The notes beneath the pieces were generated by a model. The model did no database searches, was not told the origin of the DNA, and worked only from the letters and a program-made list of their open reading frames with translations. Source: Saccharofermentans sp. (GTDB lineage: Bacteria; Bacillota; Clostridia; Saccharofermentanales; Saccharofermentanaceae). Taken from it: a stretch of DNA of 41,888 bases. Both the position numbers and the translations under genes were made by a program. Location of the stretch: assembly GCA_016292145.1 (NCBI GenBank), contig JAEFBA010000014.1, positions 1 to 41,888 of the forward strand, read 5' to 3'. The stretch's first letter is position 1; each line of letters starts with the position of its first letter. Of the stretch, positions 1-7,964 are shown piece by piece.

Positions 1-3
1 TTT

Positions 4-1200
4 ATGAGATTCCGTGAGGATCTTAAGGCTTACTATTTCAGCACGAATCATGAGACTGATTCAGAAGAGCGCTCGATCATCTATGAGCAGACTAAGGATT
101 ATCTGAAGGGGTATCTTCACACCACATTTAAACCTGCAGATACAACCGGAGGAACTGTTAAGAAGTTCCTGCCGATTGTTATATTTGCCATCGCTGTTGT
201 ACTCCTGATCATCTTCTCAATAAACAAGATGATTCCCGCTCTGATATTTACATTTGGAGGAGTGTTCATTCTCTTCGGCATAGCTTTCTTCCTGCCGGGC
301 AATAAAGATGAAGAAACGCCGGAACTTCCGCAGCACTCCAAGGTTCCCAAGGCTATTCCCGGAGCTGCCATCATAGCGTTCGGACTGGGCGTAATCGTCC
401 CTGCGGTTTTTGCACCGTCGATAGGCTATGCAAAGGCAATGGCAGCAGGCTGCGGAACATGGTTCGTTCTTGGCGGACTCTTCTTTATCGTCTATACGAT
501 CGTTGGCTACTTGAGGTTCTCGAAGGCTTCGAAAAATACGGTGCAGGGCAGATGCATCGGCTATATCAAGATGGTTGACGGGGGCAATAATAACAGCAGC
601 ACTATCAATCATCCCAGGTATTACATTACCGGAGCTCCTGTTTTCGAATACACGATAAACGGCGTTACATATCAGGCTTTCCAGGAAGACAATATGAGGA
701 CTGGCAAGCTTACGCCTTATGTCGGTGACACGGTAGAGCTCGGTGTTATGCCGGACGATCCTTATGCTGTTTTCTATCACAAGAATACGGGTGCAAAGAT
801 CTTTGCCATAGTGATGTCGGTCATTGTTCTCGCTGCAGGCATTTTCGTGTTCTGTATGCTGCCTTCCATAAATGACAACGGCGGTTTTGTGGTTAATACC
901 ATGGGCGGCCAGACTAGGCTTGCCAAGGCGAAGTTCGATGATAAGACCATTGCGAAATACATCACCGTGGATTATACGATCGAATATGTTACGGTCACAG
1001 GCACACATGAAACCAACGGTATGCCTGCTATAGATCTGTCCAACGGCAGAGGCCTGATACTACAGGAAAAAGAGAAGGATAAGTATCCTGTAGGCGCAGA
1101 GATCTATGTCGTTTATCCTGCAGACGGGTCTGCCAGCCTTAACTTCAGGGCCGAAGAATGGGAGTATTCCGGCACGCATGAAGTAAAAGGACTTCCGTAA
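4..1200 (+). CDS. DUF3592-like integral membrane protein
   Basis: A protein of up to 398 residues with four or five hydrophobic segments: a pair near residues 55-95, a pair near 118-168, and one near 265-285. Between the last two lies a soluble segment (about 180-255) with the pattern of DUF3592 domains: a conserved Tyr/Gly start, a short P-V-F-E-Y-T-I-N-G-V-T-Y strand, then G-D-x-V-E-L and D-P-Y-A-V-F. A second, similar soluble part follows the last helix. The function of DUF3592 proteins is unknown. The reading frame is open at the window edge, so the start at position 4 is only the first visible Met and the protein may be longer. It is followed by a hairpin terminator and converges on the GH115 gene. 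The family call is by pattern only. Confidence 0.7.
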   Translation: MRFREDLKAYYFSTNHETDSEERSIIYEQTKDYLKGYLHTTFKPADTTGGTVKKFLPIVIFAIAVVLLIIFSINKMIPALIFTFGGVFILFGIAFFLPGNKDEETPELPQHSKVPKAIPGAAIIAFGLGVIVPAVFAPSIGYAKAMAAGCGTWFVLGGLFFIVYTIVGYLRFSKASKNTVQGRCIGYIKMVDGGNNNSSTINHPRYYITGAPVFEYTINGVTYQAFQEDNMRTGKLTPYVGDTVELGVMPDDPYAVFYHKNTGAKIFAIVMSVIVLAAGIFVFCMLPSINDNGGFVVNTMGGQTRLAKAKFDDKTIAKYITVDYTIEYVTVTGTHETNGMPAIDLSNGRGLILQEKEKDKYPVGAEIYVVYPADGSASLNFRAEEWEYSGTHEVKGLP

Positions 1201-1220
1201 ATATTTATCAGGAAATAAGA

Positions 1221-1252
1221 AATCAGGCTGTCTCATGTGAGGCAGCCTGATT
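1221..1252. terminator. Bidirectional hairpin terminator between convergent genes
   Basis: The arms AATCAGGCTGTCTCA and TGAGGCAGCCTGATT pair over 15 positions with one G-T wobble and a two-base loop. The hairpin sits 20 bases after the stop of the DUF3592-like gene and three bases after the stop of the convergent GH115 gene. The tail is T-poor on the plus strand and moderately T-rich on the minus strand, so it probably serves both genes. Confidence 0.75.
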
Positions 1253-1255
1253 AAT

Positions 1256-4156
1256 TTAAGTCATGTAAGTCGGTTTGGGTCCTAAGTACGATTCAGGTAT
1301 CTTCGAACCTTCCTCGCAGATCACGATCTTCTGCAGGACGAGGTTCGGATTGATTGCATGAATGCTTAGAGTGTTTACACCCTTTTTCAGACTGACCGTA
1401 AATGTGGTCTTGCGGACATTGTCGAGAACACCCTGTGACCAGTACGGGTTGCCGTCTCCGACTGCAAATCCTTCAGGGATCATGTTGATCTTCTTAAGCT
1501 TGCCTTCGTTGACGCTAATGCCGACAAGGATCTTCGGCTCGCGGGAGAACGGATTGCTCGGGTTGGTATAGAGCGTTACATCGTATTTGCCTTCTTCAGG
1601 AACGTTTATCTTATATTCAAGATAAGGAGCGTTCTTTACGCCAAGGACTTCATCCTGCGGATATGCCTTGATCACATCCATGCCGCGGCTGTAATCACGG
1701 ATAACGCCGTAAGCGGCAAATGAAGGAGAAGAATACGCTTTGCTGTAGTCTAGTGGCAGGATGGAGATGTAGTTCATTCCGAATGCATTCTTCTCGAGCG
1801 ATCTGTCGAAGATATTTGCCTTGATGATGTCTTCTCCGAAATCTTTCCTTCCGACCCAGTGATGGACTTTCTCGCCCTTGAATGCGGAAGCCCTGTTGAA
1901 GGGAACCTTGACTACCGTATATCCGTCAGCGCTGTGGATGCAGAACTCCGTGGAGTCGCCTTTCTTTATAGCAGAGCGGTCGATCTTAACCTTAAGCTCG
2001 TTCAGCGTGTAAGGCTTGATGGTGCCTTCTAAAGAAGAGAAGATCAATCCCTTGCATGGGTTTTCTACGGAAAACTTAACGTCCTTGTCGCATGCTGTGC
2101 TGAGGAGCAGTGTAGCTTCATCGCAGGAAGGATCAAGGAACCGGTCCAGAAGAAGGACTCTGCCTGTCCAGAACTTGCCTTCTGTGCTCTGGCATGAACC
2201 CTTAATAGTTGTAATGAGTCTTTCCTTATTGGCAGGCTCGAAAGTGCCTACTACAGGATATTTGCAGCCTTCCTCACACCAGTTGTTGAAGCCGATGTGT
2301 TCGGATAAGCCCATTCCGTACCACTTGCCGCCATGTATCTTGTGAAGCTCATCGACGATGATCTTATCGTACGCGATGCACTTGTTGATCTCCTTGGCGA
2401 GCGTCATTGCGTAAGTGCTTCCAAGCTCACAGAACGCGTGGTTCAAAGTGGTCAGGAGCCACATCCTCTGAATATTGAGATTTGCTGTCAGAGGAAGCCA
2501 GACTAATTCATAGAAAGCGAATTCCGTGTTGCCTGTGAACTTGGCTCTGAGTTTGTCGCACTTCTTCATGAGCGCATCGATATCCTCAAGAAGATCGAAA
2601 GTCTCATTATAGTTAAATGCATTGTAAACCTTGTCGTTCATCGCCTCTGTGCGGCGTGCGGAAGTAATGCGGGTATAGCCTGAGAGCATTTCGCGGATGG
2701 CACGCTTGTCAGATGCTGAGATGTTCGAACTGAATACACGGTCAACGATAAGCTTCGTGTATTCGGCCGGAGCGTCCGGATTCGTTGTTCCCCAGCGGTC
2801 GAAGTCGTAAGCGAGATCGAGGAAGAATGACAGCGGATATTCGGTGCTGAAGATATCGCCGACATTGACGATCCAGAGGTCTCTGATGCCGAAGTCATAA
2901 GCTGTGGTCATCTGTTCCCATGTCTTTGCGAGATTGGATGTGTTGAACCACTCGAAAGAGATCGGCAAGCCGTGATAGTCGAAGTGATAGTACATTCCGT
3001 AACCGCCCTTGTGACTGCGCATTTCAGGTGTCGGAACCGTACGGAGATTGCCGAAGTTATCGTCGCAGAGCATCAGGGTTACGCCGTCAAGCTCAGGATC
3101 GCCCATAAGGCCGGGCGTCTTCTCATCGCCGTAGAAATAAGGCTCAACTTCCTTATAAAGAGCGAGCATTCTCGGTACTTTATCAAGGTCCTTGTTTACG
3201 TATTTTCTGATGAGCTTATTCTGAGTCTTCAATACCTTACGCAGCAGGTCGATATTGTCCTTGAGCGTCGCATCCTTGCCCATGATCGCGGTATCTGCTT
3301 CGCCGCGCATACCGACGGTGATGACATTTTCGAACTTGCCGCTTCTCTTAAGACCGTCTTCCCAGAATCTCGTGATGCCTTTCTCGTTCTTGAGGAAGTT
3401 CCAGGCATCTCCGTAGATGGACTTGGGACCTCTTAAATGCTTATATTCCTCGCCCTGTCTTAAGCACGGCTCGTGGTGGCTCATTCCCATTACGACACCG
3501 AGCTCGTCTGCAAGCTCGGCATTTGCAAGGCCCGGACCGTCATCAGGGAAGATCTCCGCCCACATTGCAGGCCAGAGATAGTTTCCTTTGAGTCTTAACA
3601 GGAGCTCGAAAACATGTTCATACATCTTAGCGTTGAAGCCGCCGAAGTTGTGCATGCAGAAGTTGCCGAATGCGGGCCACTCGTCGTTGATGAAGAAGCC
3701 TCTGTATTTTACGGAAGGCTCTTTCGATACCATGCAGTAGTCAGAAGGGATCTTGAAGGTCGTCATTCTCGGAGGCTTTATGTCGAGCCAGTCGATGAAA
3801 GGGGAGACACCCAGCATCTCTGAAAGTTTGAAGAGACCATAGATGGTGCCGCGCTTGTCGCTTCCCGTAATTACAAGAGAAGAATCCTTAACTTCGATCT
3901 TATAGACTTCGCGTTTGCCTTCGATATCGGTTGTGTCGACGCCGGTATCCTTAATGAGCTTGTCGCCTGCAAGGCCTACCAGGATCGGAGACTTGCACTT
4001 GGAGGATTCAACAACGGAAGGTGCAGTTCCGAATACGGCCTTGATATCGCCTGAGACCTTTGCTGCTATCTTCCTGACACCGCTTAATGTGTCTTTGCCG
4101 CAGACGATCTCGATATCCTTGTTTCTGAGCTTTGAAGAAGAGATTATATAGTCCAT
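1256..4156 (-). CDS. GH115 family xylan alpha-glucuronidase, intracellular
   Basis: A 966-residue protein recognisable as glycoside hydrolase family 115, whose characterised members remove glucuronic acid or 4-O-methylglucuronic acid side chains from xylan. Diagnostic stretches are Y-R-G-F-F-I-N-D-E-W-P (about 151-161), the L-K-G-N-Y-L-W-P-A-M-W-A-E segment, S-H-H-E-P, and G-M-R-G-E-A-D-T-A. A beta-rich C-terminal domain of the GH115_C type closes the protein. The start is ATG at 4156, with AGGAG seven bases upstream; a longer frame to 4222 has no ribosome binding site. There is no signal peptide, so it should act in the cytoplasm on imported acidic xylo-oligosaccharides. No other xylan gene or sugar transporter lies beside it. 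Family confidence is high; the exact substrate is inferred. Confidence 0.93.
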   Translation of the reverse strand: MDYIISSSKLRNKDIEIVCGKDTLSGVRKIAAKVSGDIKAVFGTAPSVVESSKCKSPILVGLAGDKLIKDTGVDTTDIEGKREVYKIEVKDSSLVITGSDKRGTIYGLFKLSEMLGVSPFIDWLDIKPPRMTTFKIPSDYCMVSKEPSVKYRGFFINDEWPAFGNFCMHNFGGFNAKMYEHVFELLLRLKGNYLWPAMWAEIFPDDGPGLANAELADELGVVMGMSHHEPCLRQGEEYKHLRGPKSIYGDAWNFLKNEKGITRFWEDGLKRSGKFENVITVGMRGEADTAIMGKDATLKDNIDLLRKVLKTQNKLIRKYVNKDLDKVPRMLALYKEVEPYFYGDEKTPGLMGDPELDGVTLMLCDDNFGNLRTVPTPEMRSHKGGYGMYYHFDYHGLPISFEWFNTSNLAKTWEQMTTAYDFGIRDLWIVNVGDIFSTEYPLSFFLDLAYDFDRWGTTNPDAPAEYTKLIVDRVFSSNISASDKRAIREMLSGYTRITSARRTEAMNDKVYNAFNYNETFDLLEDIDALMKKCDKLRAKFTGNTEFAFYELVWLPLTANLNIQRMWLLTTLNHAFCELGSTYAMTLAKEINKCIAYDKIIVDELHKIHGGKWYGMGLSEHIGFNNWCEEGCKYPVVGTFEPANKERLITTIKGSCQSTEGKFWTGRVLLLDRFLDPSCDEATLLLSTACDKDVKFSVENPCKGLIFSSLEGTIKPYTLNELKVKIDRSAIKKGDSTEFCIHSADGYTVVKVPFNRASAFKGEKVHHWVGRKDFGEDIIKANIFDRSLEKNAFGMNYISILPLDYSKAYSSPSFAAYGVIRDYSRGMDVIKAYPQDEVLGVKNAPYLEYKINVPEEGKYDVTLYTNPSNPFSREPKILVGISVNEGKLKKINMIPEGFAVGDGNPYWSQGVLDNVRKTTFTVSLKKGVNTLSIHAINPNLVLQKIVICEEGSKIPESYLGPKPTYMT

Positions 4157-4387
4157 AAGTACTCCTCGTAAAATAAACTTCCATACAAGCATACAACACT
4201 TGCTGAAGTTATTATATCGCAATCTTAAGTATTATTTTATTAATTACCGCGGTCAACAGCAAATTTAAATGGTGATGCCGTCGAGGGTGATCGTCAGCCC
4301 GGTTTATTCGGTTTTTCGAATACGGGTTAATGGCAGGAAACAGTTTCCCTAATCAGCAAATATTTATTGAGAAACGATAAAAAACTC

Positions 4388-4416
4388 TTGAAAAACGAAA
4401 ATCACTGTGTTAGTAT
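4388..4416 (+). promoter_or_regulatory. Sigma-A promoter of the DUF2975 operon
   Basis: TTGAAA (4388-4393), a 17-base spacer and TAGTAT (4411-4416). The predicted start is near 4423. This excludes an upstream Met at 4367 as the start of the first gene. Confidence 0.65.
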
Positions 4417-4421
4417 TCTTG

Positions 4422-4442
4422 CTGTAAGGCATGCTTTTACAG
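4422..4442 (+). promoter_or_regulatory. Inverted repeat at the transcription start: operator or 5' hairpin
   Basis: CTGTAA (4422-4427) and TTACAG (4437-4442) form a 6-bp inverted repeat around a GCATGC core. It lies exactly at the predicted +1. It could be the operator of the small HTH regulator encoded by this operon, or a 5'-terminal RNA hairpin. Confidence 0.5.
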
Positions 4443-4462
4443 TTTTCAAGGAGGAAAAACAG

Positions 4463-4915
4463 ATGAAATATGACGACGTGATCTTGAGATGGGCAAAGAT
4501 AGCCACGGTCCTTTTTACCGCCATGGCTGTTGTTGCCGATATCTTCGGTGTAGTCATTGTTAAATATATTGCGTACGTATGGGCCGGAGTTTTCGATCTC
4601 CCGAGAGTAATCGCTCTTACGGTTATCTTCTATATCGGAACCGTCGGCGGTTATCTGGTGCTTATCCCGTTATTTAAGATGTTATCCAATATGAGCAAGG
4701 ATAAGGTCTTTGATAGAGAGAATACCAAGATTATGACGATCATTACATGTGCTCTTGTCGGGATCGCGGTTGATTGCACCGTATGCGGCTTCATCTGGAA
4801 CGGCGGTTGGATCCTTGCGATCGTAGCCCTGTTCATGTCACTTGTCGTGCTCAGCATCAGAGTGGTATTCTCCAAGGCTATCACGATGAAGGAAGAAATG
4901 GATCTTACGATCTGA
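4463..4915 (+). CDS. DUF2975 domain membrane protein
   Basis: A 150-residue protein with four hydrophobic helices (about 10-30, 45-70, 90-112 and 115-135). I recognise it as the DUF2975 family, small membrane proteins that in Firmicutes are nearly always encoded next to a YozG-like HTH regulator, as here. Function is unknown; the usual guess is sensing or regulating the partner regulator. The start is ATG at 4463 with AAGGAGG six bases upstream. The next gene begins 15 bases after the stop. No catalytic residues are evident. Confidence 0.82.
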   Translation: MKYDDVILRWAKIATVLFTAMAVVADIFGVVIVKYIAYVWAGVFDLPRVIALTVIFYIGTVGGYLVLIPLFKMLSNMSKDKVFDRENTKIMTIITCALVGIAVDCTVCGFIWNGGWILAIVALFMSLVVLSIRVVFSKAITMKEEMDLTI

Positions 4916-4930
4916 GAAAGGAGGAGAAAC

Positions 4931-5134
4931 ATGATCATAGTAAATCTTGATGTAATGATGGCTAAGCGCAAGATCTCCTCCGGCGATCTGGCTGCAAAGG
5001 TAGGAATCACACAGGCAAACCTGTCCATTCTTAAGAACCAGAAGGCAAAAGCCGTAAGGTTCTCAACACTAAACGATATCTGTAAGGCATTGGATTGCCA
5101 GCCCGGGGACATCCTCGAGTACAGGGAGGACTGA
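4931..5134 (+). CDS. Small Cro/C1-type HTH regulator (YozG-like)
   Basis: A 67-residue single-domain DNA-binding protein of the Xre/Cro family. The helix-turn-helix is visible as I-S-S-G-D-L-A-A-K-V-G-I-T-Q-A-N-L-S-I-L-K, about residues 15-35, followed by the typical A-V-R-F-S-T-L-N-D-I-C-K-A-L-D-C-Q-P-G-D-I-L-E-Y. This is the minimal YozG type usually paired with DUF2975. The ribosome binding site AAAGGAGGAG lies just before the ATG. It probably regulates its own operon; the inverted repeat at 4422-4442 is a candidate operator. Confidence 0.92.
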   Translation: MIIVNLDVMMAKRKISSGDLAAKVGITQANLSILKNQKAKAVRFSTLNDICKALDCQPGDILEYRED

Positions 5135-5140
5135 TCACAA

Positions 5141-6490
5141 ATGGATAAGAAAATCATCTTTCAGAGGCTGGGCGTTGTCCTTGCCTATCCCTTAGCATAC
5201 CTATATTTAAGGCTCCTCGTAACCTTTTCTGAAGAGTTTTATATACCGGTATCAATAGGCTCCGGAGAGTTTAAATACAATATCGCATATCCAATATTTG
5301 CATTACTCTTTATAGCCGTTAACGAGATAATAAGGCGCGGAAGAAGAGGGTTTGATGCCAGGCTTACTTCCGGCACCAAATTCTGGTATGTCATAACGTT
5401 CCTTGCAGGACTTACGGCTACGATCGCGTCTGAAGAGGTATTTGGTGATATCGAAGTAGTCTCTTTGTTTGCTATGCATCTTGGAGCCGTTTATTCCGTA
5501 CTGGTATCAAATGACCTTCTGTTAGGCGGCAAGACATCCGGATTTATACCTGCTGACCTCATTCACGGTTTTTACGTAAAGTCATTTGCCGGTTTCCCGA
5601 ATTTTGTAGTTGACTGGAAATGCTTTGCAAAGCCGCGCAAGGAAGGTGAAGACGGAACTGAAGCGGCTCCTAAGAAAAATCATTTAAGCGCAGTATTATT
5701 CATCATCATAATGTCTGTTCTGATGATCATATCGGTCTGCCTCATGGCTTCGATCGATAAGGATATCGGTATCTTCTTTGAGAACATCTTCGATGATCTT
5801 GAAAAATACCTGGTAGGCTTAAGAGCAGAAGAGATAATATCACGCATGATCTTCGCGATCCCGGTGTGCTTTTATCTGTACGGCCTTATGTCAAGAAGTG
5901 CTAAATCTGACGGGGAAAGAGAGAAGCGCGTCGCAGCAGGGCTCCTTCGGACCAAGGGACGTGGCAAGACTGTATCTTCCGCGCTGGTCTATGCTGCTGC
6001 AGGCATCTTTGTAATCGGATATATACTCTTCTTTATTAAGAGGCTTACTTATATGTTAGGCGGCTTTGCAGGTGATGTTCCTGACGGGATGCTCGTATCA
6101 CGCTATGCGCAGGAAGGATTCTGGCAGATGGTCGGTATCGCAGCAGTAAACATGTGTGTGTACATTGCGATCATCCTTCTCGGAAAAACAGATTCCGACG
6201 GCAAGTTCGCTCTTCCTGCCAAGATACTTGTTACGCTCCTCATGATCGAGAACATCATCTTCTCTGTTATATCAATGAGCAAGATAGGCCTGTACTACAG
6301 TATTTACGGATACACGCCTAAGAGGATACTCGCCATGTGGGCAACTCTCTCTCTGGGCTTTGCAGCGCTGATGACGATCATCACGGTTCATCGCGGAAAG
6401 CCTCATTTCAGGGCAGGAGTTATTTTCACGACTGTCTCCTACATCGCGATCTGCATCCTGTCGGCAGTACTTGTTGCGGTCGGAGCATAA
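5141..6490 (+). CDS. DUF4153/DUF4173-like polytopic membrane protein
   Basis: A 449-residue protein with about ten hydrophobic helices. The stretch near residues 325-350 (V-S-R-Y-A-Q-E-G-F-W-Q-M-V-G-I-A-A-V-N) matches the R-x-G-F-F-x-L-x-x-V-x-x-I-N motif typical of DUF4153/DUF4173 membrane proteins. Their function is unknown, and they often travel with small HTH regulators. It starts six bases after the HTH gene, with GGAGG 11 bases upstream. It is the third and last gene of the operon, followed by a hairpin at 6524-6548. Confidence 0.72.
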   Translation: MDKKIIFQRLGVVLAYPLAYLYLRLLVTFSEEFYIPVSIGSGEFKYNIAYPIFALLFIAVNEIIRRGRRGFDARLTSGTKFWYVITFLAGLTATIASEEVFGDIEVVSLFAMHLGAVYSVLVSNDLLLGGKTSGFIPADLIHGFYVKSFAGFPNFVVDWKCFAKPRKEGEDGTEAAPKKNHLSAVLFIIIMSVLMIISVCLMASIDKDIGIFFENIFDDLEKYLVGLRAEEIISRMIFAIPVCFYLYGLMSRSAKSDGEREKRVAAGLLRTKGRGKTVSSALVYAAAGIFVIGYILFFIKRLTYMLGGFAGDVPDGMLVSRYAQEGFWQMVGIAAVNMCVYIAIILLGKTDSDGKFALPAKILVTLLMIENIIFSVISMSKIGLYYSIYGYTPKRILAMWATLSLGFAALMTIITVHRGKPHFRAGVIFTTVSYIAICILSAVLVAVGA

Positions 6491-6523
6491 GCTAGTCATA
6501 CAGGAATAGGGATAAATAATAAG

Positions 6524-6548
6524 GGCTGTCCGGAAATCCGGGCAGCCT
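6524..6548 (+). terminator. Hairpin terminator after the DUF2975 operon
   Basis: GGCTGTCCGG pairs with CCGGGCAGCC around an AAAT loop (10 bp, one wobble). The tail is AT-rich but not a pure T-run, so termination may be imperfect. Confidence 0.6.
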
Positions 6549-6660
6549 CTAATATATACTATAAATTAATTATATATTATATATGTATTAGTAATAGTTA
6601 TTTTCCCCGAAATGTAATATTACAAAACCCAACATGTAGTAAAATGTCACATAAATTCTG

Positions 6661-6689
6661 TTTACATTACAGGGCCTTGGTGATATGAT
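6661..6689 (+). promoter_or_regulatory. Strong extended -10 promoter of the 6762 gene
   Basis: TTTACA (6661-6666), a 17-base spacer and TATGAT (6684-6689), with the extended -10 element TGA directly before it. The predicted start near 6696 gives a leader of about 65 bases. Confidence 0.75.
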
Positions 6690-6761
6690 TACTCCATAAG
6701 AATAACATACATTTGTTCGTTTTTGACAAGTGTTTTTTCGTGATTTTAAGGAGTTATTAGT

Positions 6762-7343
6762 ATGGTTGAGTTTAATTGCACAGTGAAGGACATTTTCAGA
6801 AGGCCGAACATGATCGATAAGGCGGTAAGGGATCTCGCGGACAAGGGATATGCAGAGCATGCCGTTACCTATACCAGATTAAGGGACAATATCTTTAATG
6901 CGCTTGCATATGCCGCAGGTAAGATGAAGGATTATGAGTATGACGTTGCTGTCAGTTACCTCGGATCCAGGTGTTCCGAGCAGACTCTTGCGAAGAAGAC
7001 ATTTTATACTCACAGGACCATAAGACGTTATATTCGCAAGGCATGTGACCTTATAAGTGAATATTATCTTAATGAGATGGGGATAAAGCTCCTTCCAGTG
7101 GATACCAGATCCGTTAAGTGCAATATCACTTCCGGAACATTCTGGGATAAGGTTGATTCACTGATGCGCGGCAGCATTGAGAATGCCTGTGTAGTGATCC
7201 TCTGCTGCTATGAGAGGAAGTCTGTAAATTACGTCTGCAGTACATATTCCATGGGAAGCGATAAGGTGAAGAAGATCGTAGGTGCGTTTGATTCCGTACT
7301 CACAGTCTACGACATTCCTTCAGCTGATCTGAGCGCCGTTTAA
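6762..7343 (+). CDS. Uncharacterised protein with a possible sigma-region-4-like HTH
   Basis: A 193-residue soluble protein that I do not recognise. Residues about 64-110 resemble the region 4 HTH of sigma factors or ArpU-type phage regulators: Y-D-V-A-V-S-Y-L, then S-E-Q-T-L-A-K-K-T-F-Y-T-H-R-T-I-R-R-Y-I-R-K-A. A second part (about 125-180) is also helical and contains C-C-Y-E-R-K-S-V, possibly a second HTH. DNA binding is an inference. It has a strong promoter and an AAGGAG ribosome binding site, and stands alone between an upstream terminator and a downstream inverted repeat. Confidence 0.6.
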   Translation: MVEFNCTVKDIFRRPNMIDKAVRDLADKGYAEHAVTYTRLRDNIFNALAYAAGKMKDYEYDVAVSYLGSRCSEQTLAKKTFYTHRTIRRYIRKACDLISEYYLNEMGIKLLPVDTRSVKCNITSGTFWDKVDSLMRGSIENACVVILCCYERKSVNYVCSTYSMGSDKVKKIVGAFDSVLTVYDIPSADLSAV

Positions 7344-7365
7344 GCTGTTTATAACCTCCGTATGC

Positions 7366-7410
7366 ATTAAGACAGAGTGTTCACATAAGACGCGAATACT
7401 CTGTCTTAAT
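7366..7410 (+). terminator. 13-bp perfect inverted repeat, terminator or operator
   Basis: ATTAAGACAGAGT (7366-7378) and ACTCTGTCTTAAT (7398-7410) are perfect inverted repeats separated by 19 bases. There is no T-run after the second arm. Instead an extended -10 element starts at 7410, so the repeat may be a regulatory site for the next promoter as well as, or instead of, a terminator. Confidence 0.5.
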
Positions 7411-7418
7411 GTTATAAT
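7410..7418 (+). promoter_or_regulatory. Extended -10 promoter of the DUF6935 / rlmI pair
   Basis: TGTTATAAT: a perfect -10 hexamer (7413-7418) with TGn in front. No -35 of good quality is present at the right distance. The predicted start is near 7425. Confidence 0.6.
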
Positions 7419-7424
7419 CTTAAC

Positions 7425-7446
7425 TGCTTAATATAAACGCAAAGCA
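7425..7446 (+). promoter_or_regulatory. 5'-terminal stem-loop of the DUF6935 transcript
   Basis: TGCTT (7425-7429) pairs with AAGCA (7442-7446) around a 12-base loop. The first arm begins at the predicted +1, and the second arm ends five bases before the GGAGG ribosome binding site. Confidence 0.4.
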
Positions 7447-7463
7447 TAATGGAGGATCTTTAT

Positions 7464-7949
7464 ATGACCATTACTTTCGATAAGCTTCCCTGTAATGTAG
7501 AAGAACTTAAGGCACTGCCCATAGCTTCTTTGAATGAACCCGAATATGGCGCCGCACTCTTTGTTGCAGCCATGATGAACTATTCCGCTAATAAGGAAGA
7601 GACATTTGAGATGCTGGATTTCCTTAACGGACCTTATGAAGTAACTGAATATCAGAAGCAGTTTATCGCAGACAGGATGGCAGACGGTGATCATGTTGTC
7701 AGGTCCTTTTTCAGCGGTACATCACCCGATAATGATTACACACCTTCAATGCCTTATACGATCGAGACGGAAAGAGGCTTTGACCAGGAGACAGACGGAA
7801 GGATGAGGATCCTTCTTACATCATCCGGAGCTGATACAAAGCGCTTTATCACCATGCGTCACAAGCCTTCGACCAACCAGTGGTTTGTTGAAGAGCAGAT
7901 GATACTCGGCATGATCAGGGCTCCTAAGTCATCTGATCCGTGGGCTTGA
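7464..7949 (+). CDS. DUF6935-like protein of unknown function
   Basis: A 161-residue soluble protein. I recognise the layout as that of a Clostridial family annotated DUF6935: P-C-N-V-E-E-L-K-A-L-P near the N-terminus, then an A-A-L-F-V-A-A-M helix, the stretch F-L-N-G-P-Y-E-V-T-E-Y-Q-K-Q-F-I, the S-F-F-S-G-T-S-P-D-N-D-Y-T-P turn, and a C-terminal W-F-V-E-E-Q ... D-P-W-A. No function is known. The start is ATG at 7464, eight bases after GGAGG; an in-frame ATG at 7449 overlaps the ribosome binding site itself and was rejected. The rlmI-like gene follows after 15 bases. Confidence 0.72.
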   Translation: MTITFDKLPCNVEELKALPIASLNEPEYGAALFVAAMMNYSANKEETFEMLDFLNGPYEVTEYQKQFIADRMADGDHVVRSFFSGTSPDNDYTPSMPYTIETERGFDQETDGRMRILLTSSGADTKRFITMRHKPSTNQWFVEEQMILGMIRAPKSSDPWA

Positions 7950-7964
7950 TAAGGTCGTATAAGC

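Larger units (their letters stand above)
4157..4462. other. Divergent intergenic region, GH115 / DUF2975 operon
   Basis: A 306-base non-coding stretch. On the minus strand it has a TATAAT at 4211-4216 and a TTGACC at 4251-4256, but they are too far apart to be one promoter, so the GH115 promoter is unresolved. TTGACC forms part of a small palindrome, ACCGCGGT (4246-4253), which could be an operator. On the plus strand the DUF2975 operon promoter and its leader hairpin occupy 4388-4442. I see nothing recognisable in 4260-4385. Confidence 0.5.

Noticed and set aside
217..1008. A 263-codon minus-strand frame
   Set aside because: It is antisense to the DUF3592-like gene, rich in His, Arg and Asn without any motif, and without a ribosome binding site.
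4367..4462. Upstream start for the DUF2975 protein
   Set aside because: It precedes the promoter, whereas ATG at 4463 has a full ribosome binding site.
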